From: JAUYQR01 sp050632395 | GTDB lineage: Bacteria > Pseudomonadota > Alphaproteobacteria > Rhodobacterales > Rhodobacteraceae | NCBI RefSeq assembly: GCF_050632395.1 | Contig: NZ_CP192600.1 | Coordinates: forward strand, 1,984,001-2,048,000 | Direction: 5' to 3' | DNA: 64,000 nucleotides | Shown here: piece by piece, positions 58,235-64,000 of the stretch | Layout: the number at the start of each line of letters is the position of its first letter | How positions within the stretch are numbered: the stretch's first letter is position 1 | Notes under the pieces: model-generated | The model's input: the letters and a program-made list of their open reading frames with translations, nothing else | Told to the model about the DNA's origin: nothing | The model's database searches: none | Program-made: the position numbers and the translations under genes

Positions 58235-58624
58235 TCAGGATTGCCCGATGAGCGCAAGGCACTGCCCGATCAGATAATCGGCTCGCTGTTTTGCAAGTCT
58301 GTCCCGGCCAAAGGTGGCGCGCGTCAAAAGCCCCGCCTGTGCCACCTTCGCCTCGATCCGCCAGCCCATCACCTGCGCCCCCTGACCCTGGGGCGCGACC
58401 GCATCCACCAGAGCCAGCATCGCCTCGCGCGAGCGGGCCGTGGCCTCTGACGCAGGTCCGTCAACCAGCCATTGATGCTCCATCAACGCAGAAAGCCGGC
58501 CTGCGCAGACGGCGAAGGTTCGCAGATCGGAAGCGGGTTGCGTTTGGGCCGAAGCCGCTGGTGCCAGTGCCTGAATGGCAAGGCAGACCGGGATGGTTTC
58601 GCAAAGAGTTTTCAAAGCGCCCAT
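58235..58624 (-). CDS. small exported protein of unknown function
   Basis: 129 residues with a signal peptide (cleavage after PAASA, near residue 26). The mature part is helical and contains FAVCAGRLSALMEHQWL and ADYLIGQCLALI, with two Cys that could pair. No domain recognised. ATG at 58622-58624 starts the signal peptide; the frame extends 10 residues upstream without support. It lies downstream of cobS on the same strand, beyond the cobS terminator. Confidence 0.65.
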   Translation of the reverse strand: MGALKTLCETIPVCLAIQALAPAASAQTQPASDLRTFAVCAGRLSALMEHQWLVDGPASEATARSREAMLALVDAVAPQGQGAQVMGWRIEAKVAQAGLLTRATFGRDRLAKQRADYLIGQCLALIGQS

Positions 58625-58708
58625 GTTGTGAACAATAGGCTTCAAAATTCGCACGTAAATAGGGCGAAAAGAAAACTTGCGTCAGCCGATCGAGCAGGCG
58701 GGCAATAA

Positions 58709-58734
58709 AAAGGGTGCGCCGAAGCGCACCCTTT
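58709..58734 (-). terminator. Rho-independent terminator after cobS
   Basis: On the minus strand AAAGGGTGCGC pairs with GCGCACCCTTT (arms 58709-58719 and 58724-58734) and ends in a T run, about 22 bp after the cobS stop. Confidence 0.85.
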
Positions 58735-58756
58735 GTCGTGTCGAAGCGGGTGACGG

Positions 58757-59731
58757 TCAGCGCATCGCCATGCTGGCGGCACTTTCCGGCAGTTCTTCCG
58801 CGAAACACCGCTGATAGAATTCGGCCACCGTCTGCCGCTCCAGCTCGTCGCATTTGTTCAGGAAGGTCAGCCGGAACGCATAGCCCACGTTACGGAAGAT
58901 CTCGGCGTTCTGCGCCCAGTTCAGCACGGTGCGCGGGCTCATCACGGTCGACAGATCGCCGTTCATGAAAGCGGTCCGCGTCAGGTCGGCCACGGTCACC
59001 ATCTGGCCGATCGTCTTGCGGCCCTTCTCGGTGTTGTAGTGCGGCGACTTCGCCAGCACGATTGCGGCCTCGGCGTCATGGCTCAGATAGTTCAGCGTCG
59101 CGACCAAAGACCAACGGTCCATCTGCGCCTGGTTGATCTGCTGGGTGCCGTGGTAAAGCCCCGTCGTATCGCCAAGACCCACCGTGTTCGACGTGGCGAA
59201 CAGGCGGAAATACGGGTTCGGCGTGATGATCTCGTTCTGGTCCAGCAGCGTCAGCTTGCCGTCATGTTCCAACACGCGCTGGATTACGAACATCACGTCG
59301 GCGCGGCCTGCGTCGTATTCGTCGAACACGATGGCAACGGGATTACGCAGCGCCCAAGGAAGAATCCCCTCGTGGAATTCCGTCACCTGCTTGCCGTCGC
59401 GCAGCTTGATCGCATCCTTGCCGATCAGATCGATCCGGCTGATGTGGCTGTCAAGGTTCACCCGCACCGTCGGCCAGTTCAACCGCGCGCCGACCTGTTC
59501 GATGTGCGTCGATTTGCCCGTGCCGTGATAGCCCTGGATCATGACGCGGCGGTTGTAGGCAAAGCCTGCCAGAATCGCCAGCGTCGTGTCGGGGTCGAAC
59601 TTGTAGGTCGGGTCGATGTCCGGCACCCGGTCGGTGCGCTCGGCAAAGCCCTTGACGCGCATGTCGGTGTCGATGCCGAAGACATCGCGGACCGAGATTT
59701 CTTCGGTCGGTTTCAGGGCCTGATCCAGCAT
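58757..59731 (-). CDS. cobS: aerobic cobaltochelatase subunit CobS
   Basis: 324-residue AAA+ ATPase of the CobNST cobaltochelatase, forming a ring with CobT. It has Walker A GYHGTGKST near 73, Walker B IVFDEYDAGRAD near 137, the sensor region ATSNTVGLGD, and an N-terminal SVRDVFGIDTDMRVKGF typical of CobS. ATG at 59729-59731. Normally clustered directly with cobT; here separated by an FMN reductase and a small exported protein. Confidence 0.96.
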   Translation of the reverse strand: MLDQALKPTEEISVRDVFGIDTDMRVKGFAERTDRVPDIDPTYKFDPDTTLAILAGFAYNRRVMIQGYHGTGKSTHIEQVGARLNWPTVRVNLDSHISRIDLIGKDAIKLRDGKQVTEFHEGILPWALRNPVAIVFDEYDAGRADVMFVIQRVLEHDGKLTLLDQNEIITPNPYFRLFATSNTVGLGDTTGLYHGTQQINQAQMDRWSLVATLNYLSHDAEAAIVLAKSPHYNTEKGRKTIGQMVTVADLTRTAFMNGDLSTVMSPRTVLNWAQNAEIFRNVGYAFRLTFLNKCDELERQTVAEFYQRCFAEELPESAASMAMR

Positions 59732-59915
59732 GCGTCGTCCAATCCCAAGAGTCTCCGCGCCCGGCGCGCGGTATGTGTTGTTTGGAACATATCGCAGGGG
59801 GGTTCAAGGGGAAGGCAACGATCACGCCGCTTCGCTTTTCAGTGAAGGTGAAACTTACCGCTTGGGGCGCGCGTAGCTTCGGGCGTTAGGTTGGGCGTGG
59901 CAAAGGATGGGCACG

Positions 59916-60374
59916 ATGAAACGCAGACACTTCATGATGATGACGACGGCCGCGATCTTCGCAGCCCCGATGGTGCGGGCCGAAGAGTTCGAGGTCACAT
60001 TGACCGAGGCCGAATGGCGCGCGCGGCTGTCCGAAGAACAGTTTGCCGTACTGCGCGAAGAAGACACCGAACCGGCTGGCTCCAGCCCGCTCGACGGCGA
60101 AAAGCGCAAGGGCGTGTTTCAGTGCGCCGGCTGCGACCTGCCACTTTATGCCTCCGAGGCGAAGTATGACAGCGGCACCGGCTGGCCGTCGTTCTTTGAA
60201 CCCCTGCCGAACGCGGTGCGCACCAAGGAAGACCCCGGTCTTTTCGGCAGCCGCACCGAGGTGCATTGCCGCCGCTGTGGCGGGCATCTTGGCCATGTGT
60301 TCGACGACGGGCCGGAACCAACCGGCAAACGCTACTGCATGAACGGCGATGCGATGGTGTTCCGGGCGGCCTGA
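59916..60374 (+). CDS. msrB: exported peptide-methionine (R)-S-oxide reductase
   Basis: 152 residues. The leader MKRRHFMMMTTAAIFAAPMVRA is RR-type and signal-like, so repair of methionine-R-sulfoxide probably occurs in the periplasm. The MsrB fold carries Zn-binding CxxC pairs (FQCAGCDLPLY and HCRRCGGHLGHVF), TGWPSF, and the resolving/catalytic region RYCMNGDAM with the catalytic Cys. ATG 59916 is favoured over 59907 by AAAGGA spacing. Divergent from cobS. Confidence 0.92.
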   Translation: MKRRHFMMMTTAAIFAAPMVRAEEFEVTLTEAEWRARLSEEQFAVLREEDTEPAGSSPLDGEKRKGVFQCAGCDLPLYASEAKYDSGTGWPSFFEPLPNAVRTKEDPGLFGSRTEVHCRRCGGHLGHVFDDGPEPTGKRYCMNGDAMVFRAA

Positions 60375-60420
60375 GGGGCCACTGTCATCCGGGCGAGGGG
60401 CGGCCAGCGCGGCCGCCCGC

Positions 60421-61059
60421 CTATTCCCGGAAAAACCGGCTGTCCTTCAACTGGTCCCAGGCCCAGACCACCTCTTGCAGCCGTTCCTCGTCGGACCGGT
60501 CGCCGCCGTTCATGTCAGGGTGCAGATCCTTGACCAGCGATTTGTATTGCTTGCGGATCTCGGTCTTGGTCCAGGTGTCCCTTGCGTCGAGGATCTCGAT
60601 CGCCTTCCGCTCGGTCGGCGGCAGTTTGCGGGTGGCGTTCGACGTCACCGTTCCCCTACCGGGGTTTTGCGTGGCCTTTTCGCCCAACAGCGACATCGGG
60701 TCGTTTACCCCAAGCCGCGCCCACGCGTTGCCATCACCTATCCGCGAGAACGGCTTGGTCTCGCGCTCCCAAACCCGGTCCTTGTCGAGGAATTTCTGGA
60801 ACTCCTCGTCTGTGGTGCCCTGAAAGAAGTTCCACTTCAGGTTGTACTCTCGGATGTGGTCCTTGCAGAACCAGAAAAATTCATCCAGCAGGTCCGGCGA
60901 TTTCGGCGCGCGGTAAGCGCCGGCCTCCTTGCACTCGGGATAATCGCAGGCTTTGTTCGACGTCTCGAATGCCCCCGACATGCCGCGCCGAACGGTTTTC
61001 TTGCGTTTTTTGTCGGCAGAAACGCGGATGTCGAACTCAAAGGGCGGGCGGTTAGTCAT
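60421..61059 (-). CDS. J-domain (DnaJ-like) protein
   Basis: 212 residues. The N-terminal part has two conserved Cys in ACDYPECKEAG and WFCKDHIREYN. The C-terminal J domain (about 150-212) contains the HPD motif in LVKDLHPDMNGGD followed by ERLQEVVWAWDQLK. J domains stimulate Hsp70 ATPase; the C-terminal placement and Cys/His-containing N-terminal part are as in the alphaproteobacterial J-domain family found beside bolA and cobS. ATG at 61057-61059; divergent from bolA. Confidence 0.88.
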   Translation of the reverse strand: MTNRPPFEFDIRVSADKKRKKTVRRGMSGAFETSNKACDYPECKEAGAYRAPKSPDLLDEFFWFCKDHIREYNLKWNFFQGTTDEEFQKFLDKDRVWERETKPFSRIGDGNAWARLGVNDPMSLLGEKATQNPGRGTVTSNATRKLPPTERKAIEILDARDTWTKTEIRKQYKSLVKDLHPDMNGGDRSDEERLQEVVWAWDQLKDSRFFRE

Positions 61060-61130
61060 TCGGGGGCCTTTCCGACTCGGGGCCGTGAGTTTAGGGGTTT
61101 TGACGGCGGATAGAAGGGGGTGAGGCTGAA

Positions 61131-61382
61131 ATGGCTGTGAAGGACGAAATCGAGGCACGGCTGTCGGCGGCTTTCGCACCGGAACGGCTGGAGGTTGTGA
61201 ACGAAAGCAACCGTCATGCCGGCCATTCCGGCGACGACGGCTCTGGTGAAAGCCATTTCAAGATCCTGATCCGCGCGGCGGCCTTTCAGCCGATGAACCG
61301 CGTGGCCCGGCACCGGGCGGTACATCAGGCCTTGGGCGACCTCAATACCCGGGTGCATGCAATAGCGCTGGATATCGGCTAG
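61131..61382 (+). CDS. bolA: BolA-family protein
   Basis: 83 residues: VKDEIEARLSAAFAPERLEVVNES, then the family core HAGHSGDDGSGESHFKILI with conserved His, and RVARHRAVHQALGDL followed by VHAIALDI. BolA proteins partner monothiol glutaredoxins in Fe-S/iron regulation or act as regulators of morphology. Divergent from the J-domain gene with a 71-bp gap. Confidence 0.92.
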   Translation: MAVKDEIEARLSAAFAPERLEVVNESNRHAGHSGDDGSGESHFKILIRAAAFQPMNRVARHRAVHQALGDLNTRVHAIALDIG

Positions 61383-61437
61383 GCAGGGAACATCCAACCT
61401 ACCCTCTGGTTGACTTTCAAAGCCAAGGAGATGGAGC

Positions 61438-61653
61438 ATGTTTCCACATTTGCGCGTCCTGCTTGTTACGCTTTGGGCGTCTTGTGTCGCGGGCGTTGTC
61501 GTGATCGCCGGGCTGGCACAGGGGTACTACGACTGGCTGACGTTCGCGTGGGCCTTGGTCTTTGCCGTGTCCATCGGCGTGCCCGCAGGCATGCTGAACT
61601 GGGCGCACCTCAGACCCGACCGTGCGGCCGAGATGCGCTCCAGCCGCCGCTGA
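61438..61653 (+). CDS. small two-helix membrane protein
   Basis: 71 residues: two hydrophobic segments (LRVLLVTLWASCVAGVVVIAG and WLTFAWALVFAVSIGVPAGML, given as separate spans) joined by a short polar turn, then a basic tail RAAEMRSSRR. ATG 61438 has AAGGAG about 8 bp upstream. It follows bolA by 55 bp. No family recognised; probably inner membrane. Confidence 0.65.
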   Translation: MFPHLRVLLVTLWASCVAGVVVIAGLAQGYYDWLTFAWALVFAVSIGVPAGMLNWAHLRPDRAAEMRSSRR

Positions 61654-63789
61654 TCAGCCCGCTGCCTTCTGCTGCTGGCGGTAGGCGTGCAGCACCGGCT
61701 CGGTATAGCCCGACGGCTGCGTGCGGCCCTTGAACACCAGATCGCAGGCCGCATGGAATGCCGGGCTGTCAAAGCGCGGTGCCATTGGCCGGTAGGCCGG
61801 ATCGCCCGCATTCTGCCGATCGACGTCCGCCGCCATCTTGCGCAGCGCGGCGATAGTCTGCGCCTCGGTGATCACACCGTGATGCAGCCAGTTGGCCAGC
61901 GCCTGCGCCGAAATCCGGCAGGTCGCCCGGTCCTCCATTAGCCCGACATCGTGGATATCCGGCACCTTGGAACAGCCGATGCCCTGACCGACCCAGCGTA
62001 CCACGTAGCCAAGAATGCCTTGCGCATTGTTTTCCACCTCGCGCTGCACCAGGTCGGCGGGCCAGTTTGTGCCGGTGGCGACCGGAATGGTCAAAAGCTG
62101 GTCCAGCGTCGCCCGTGGCCCACCTTGCGCCAGCGCCTCTTGTCGCGCCTTCACGTCCACCCGGTGATAATGCGTGGCATGCAGCGTCGCCGCGGTGGGT
62201 GAGGGCACCCAGGCACAACTGGCCCCGGCCTGCGGATGCGCGATCTTCTGCGCCAGCATCGCGGCCATCTGGTCGGGGATCGCCCACATGCCCTTGCCGA
62301 TCTGGGCCCGTCCGCGAAGACCACAAGCCAGACCGATATCCACGTTTCGGTCCTCATAGGCCTTGATCCAGGCTTGCCCCTTCATGTCGCCCTTCGGCAC
62401 CATCGGCCCGGCTTCCATCGAGGTGTGGATCTCGTCGCCGGTCCGATCAAGGAACCCGGTGTTGATGAAGGCCACCCGCGATTTCGCGGCACGGATGCAT
62501 TCCTTCAGGTTGGCGCTGGTCCGGCGCTCTTCGTCCATGATGCCCAGTTTCACCGTGTTGCGGGGCAGGGCGAGGCAGTCTTCCACCAGCGTGAACAGAT
62601 CATCCGAGATCGCAACTTCATCCGGCCCATGCATCTTGGGCTTCACCACATAGACCGAACCGTGCAGCGAATTGCGCGGGCCATCGGTCTTTTGCAGGTC
62701 GTGCATCGCACAAAGCGTGGTCACGAAGGCATCAAGCACGCCTTCCGAAATCTCGGCCCCGCTGCCCTCCAGCACAGCGGGCGTGGTCATCAGGTGGCCC
62801 ACATTGCGCACCAGCATCAGCGCGCGGCCCTTAAGGCTGTGGGCCGATCCGTCGGGCGCGGTAAAGTCGAAATCGGGGGCAAGCCGCCGGGTGATGGTGC
62901 GGCCGTCCTTTTCCAGCACCTCTTCAAGATCGCCGCGCATCAGGCCCAGCCAGTTGCCGTATGCCGCCACCTTGTCCTCGGCGTCGACGGCGGCAATGCT
63001 GTCTTCAAGGTCCATGATCGCCGACAGCGCGGCTTCAAGCCTGATGTCGGCTACCCCAGCGCGGTCCTGCGCGCCGATGCGGTGGCCGGGGTCCATGCGC
63101 AAGACGATGTGCAAACCGTGGTTGCACAGAAGGATCGCATTCGGCGCCTCGGCCGGGCCACGGTAGCCGGCAAACTGCGCGGGGTCTTTCAGTGCCGGGT
63201 GCAGCGCCCCTCCAACCACTGTGTAGCGCGGTGCATCTGCATGCGAGCCCTCCGCAAGAGGGGCCACGTCATCAAGAAAAGCCCGACCCCAGGCGATTAC
63301 CCGCGCCCCGCGCGCCGCGTCATAGCCCGCGCCAGCCGGCAGATCGCCCATCGCGTCGGTGCCATAAAGCGCGTCGTAAAGACTGCCCCAGCGCGCGTTG
63401 GCCGCGTTCAGCGCGTAGCGCGCGTTCATCACCGGCACCACAAGTTGCGGGCCCGAGATGGTGGCGATTTCGGGGTCGGTGCCAGTAGTCTCGATCTGGA
63501 AATCCGTGCCTTCGGGTACCAGATAGCCGATCGAGGTCAGAAAGGCGCGATACGCCTCGGCATCGTGCGGCCGGCCCCTCCGCGCGCGGTGCCAGTCGTC
63601 AATCTGCGCCTGCAGGCTGTCGCGCCGGGCCAAGGCATCGCGGATGCGCGCACCGATCGTCGCATGGGCACGGGCAACGCCGGACCAGAACGTATCGGCC
63701 AGGATGCCGGTGCCGGGCAGGGCGTCGGTTTCGACAAAGCTGGCCAGACGTTCATCGACTGCCAGACCTGATCTGATCACGCGCGTCAT
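61654..63789 (-). CDS. glcB: malate synthase G
   Basis: Condenses glyoxylate and acetyl-CoA to malate. 711 residues, close to the usual 720 of isoform G. It contains the family signatures NARWGSLYDALYGTDAM, the region GHRIGAQDRAGVAD and MDLEDSIAAVDAEDK with catalytic-site acidic residues, SLHGSVYVVKPKMHGPDEVA, FINTGFLDRTGDEIHTSMEAG and GKGMWAIPDQMAAML. ATG at 63787-63789. No isocitrate lyase nearby; a palindrome 15 bp upstream is a likely control site. Supports growth on C2 compounds or acrylate/acetyl-CoA-yielding substrates. Confidence 0.96.
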   Translation of the reverse strand: MTRVIRSGLAVDERLASFVETDALPGTGILADTFWSGVARAHATIGARIRDALARRDSLQAQIDDWHRARRGRPHDAEAYRAFLTSIGYLVPEGTDFQIETTGTDPEIATISGPQLVVPVMNARYALNAANARWGSLYDALYGTDAMGDLPAGAGYDAARGARVIAWGRAFLDDVAPLAEGSHADAPRYTVVGGALHPALKDPAQFAGYRGPAEAPNAILLCNHGLHIVLRMDPGHRIGAQDRAGVADIRLEAALSAIMDLEDSIAAVDAEDKVAAYGNWLGLMRGDLEEVLEKDGRTITRRLAPDFDFTAPDGSAHSLKGRALMLVRNVGHLMTTPAVLEGSGAEISEGVLDAFVTTLCAMHDLQKTDGPRNSLHGSVYVVKPKMHGPDEVAISDDLFTLVEDCLALPRNTVKLGIMDEERRTSANLKECIRAAKSRVAFINTGFLDRTGDEIHTSMEAGPMVPKGDMKGQAWIKAYEDRNVDIGLACGLRGRAQIGKGMWAIPDQMAAMLAQKIAHPQAGASCAWVPSPTAATLHATHYHRVDVKARQEALAQGGPRATLDQLLTIPVATGTNWPADLVQREVENNAQGILGYVVRWVGQGIGCSKVPDIHDVGLMEDRATCRISAQALANWLHHGVITEAQTIAALRKMAADVDRQNAGDPAYRPMAPRFDSPAFHAACDLVFKGRTQPSGYTEPVLHAYRQQQKAAG

Positions 63790-63803
63790 CGTCCGCCTCC
63801 TTC

Positions 63804-63819
63804 GTATGCAATGGCATAC
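63804..63819 (-). promoter_or_regulatory. palindromic operator-like site upstream of glcB
   Basis: GTATGC-AATG-GCATAC has perfect 6-bp arms and lies 15 bp before the glcB start, in a position to overlap the ribosome-binding or promoter region. Looks like a GntR/IclR-class operator; binder unknown. Confidence 0.45.
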
Positions 63820-63906
63820 CAGTTAGGCCGGGCAGGGGTCAGGCGCAAGAACCGCCTGTCGCGGATTATACGGCAGCGTGCGAAATCATCTGGTGCGAAC
63901 CGTTGA

Positions 63907-63940
63907 AAGTAAAACTTAGCACAGTCGCTAAGTTTTACTT
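63907..63940. promoter_or_regulatory. long palindromic operator, copy 1
   Basis: AAGTAAAACTTAGC (63907-63920) and GCTAAGTTTTACTT (63927-63940) form a perfect 14-bp inverted repeat with a 6-bp spacer. The inner part CTTAGC-N6-GCTAAG recurs at 63964. It lies between glcB and the next gene, so it may control both. Confidence 0.65.
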
Positions 63941-63963
63941 GCCGCGACTCGGGCCGCATGATA

Positions 63964-63981
63964 CTTAGCGATATGGCTAAG
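63964..63981. promoter_or_regulatory. operator, copy 2, overlapping a start codon
   Basis: CTTAGC (63964-63969), GATATG spacer, GCTAAG (63976-63981): the same core and same 6-bp spacing as the site at 63914. An ATG lies inside the spacer at 63973-63975, so a bound repressor would sit on the start of the next gene. Confidence 0.6.
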
Positions 63982-64000
63982 CATGAACCTGACCTTTCCC
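63973..64000 (+). CDS. start of an unidentified gene, cut by window edge
   Basis: Only MAKHEPDLS is readable from ATG 63973 (an upstream in-frame ATG at 63958 adds five residues). Too short to assign. The two matching palindromes immediately upstream and over the start suggest an autoregulated transcription factor, but that is inference from layout only. Confidence 0.3.

Noticed and set aside
59760..59800. TATGT...ACATA dyad between cobS and msrB
   Set aside because: Arms of only 5 bp with long spacer; not distinguishable from chance.

Overview
This is a GC-rich chromosomal segment from an alphaproteobacterium, almost certainly a member of the Rhodobacteraceae. The evidence is a Rhodobacter-type sorbitol/mannitol (smo) operon, a dddP DMSP lyase gene, the glnB-glnA pair, aerobic cobaltochelatase genes cobT and cobS, and purM-purN-rnd next to a tRNA. 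Most genes sit in tightly packed operons with 1-4 bp start/stop overlaps.

Left part (1-21.9 kb). A truncated dddP is divergent from a DUF3445 heme demethylase-like gene and an esterase. Next come glnB-glnA with a candidate NtrC site, then a NAD(P)HX repair enzyme carrying an in-frame GC-rich insertion. The smo operon (HAD phosphatase, smoC regulator, binding protein, two permeases, ATPase, sorbitol and mannitol dehydrogenases) follows, with a clear inverted-repeat operator. A four-gene operon then encodes a transmembrane Ser/Thr kinase and three periplasmic binding-protein-like products of three different folds (PstS-like+OmpA, DctP-like, LysM+SBP_bac_3). It has no transport channel and looks like a sensory system.

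Centre (22.3-42.1 kb). A 14-gene, single-strand catabolic operon starts behind two tandem LacI-type operators and has its own LacI regulator near the end. It combines a carbohydrate ABC importer with Gfo/Idh, two GMC flavoproteins, an SDR, a DUF993 aldolase-like protein and a Dabb protein, and also with CoA-transferase, enoyl-CoA hydratase and aldehyde dehydrogenase. I do not recognise this as a described pathway. It is followed on the other strand by a vanadium-haloperoxidase-like gene coupled to an ASPIC/UnbV repeat protein, and by a PuuB-like flavin oxidase.

Island (about 42.17-49.31 kb). A decayed genomic island sits at the 3' end of a tRNA-Ile2(CAU) gene. It is framed by a 13-bp imperfect direct repeat and by matching sets of short repeats. 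It holds a broken P4-type integrase, an IS3-family element with a substituted catalytic Glu, remnants of two other IS, and surface-glycan cargo (sulfotransferase, methyltransferase, WbsX-like protein).

Right part (49.3-64 kb). Housekeeping genes: purM-purN, rnd, a lipoprotein, sufE, DUF427, aminopeptidase P, cobT, FMN reductase, cobS, exported msrB, a J-domain protein, bolA and glcB. Two conspicuous operator-like palindromes precede the start of an unknown gene that runs off the right edge.
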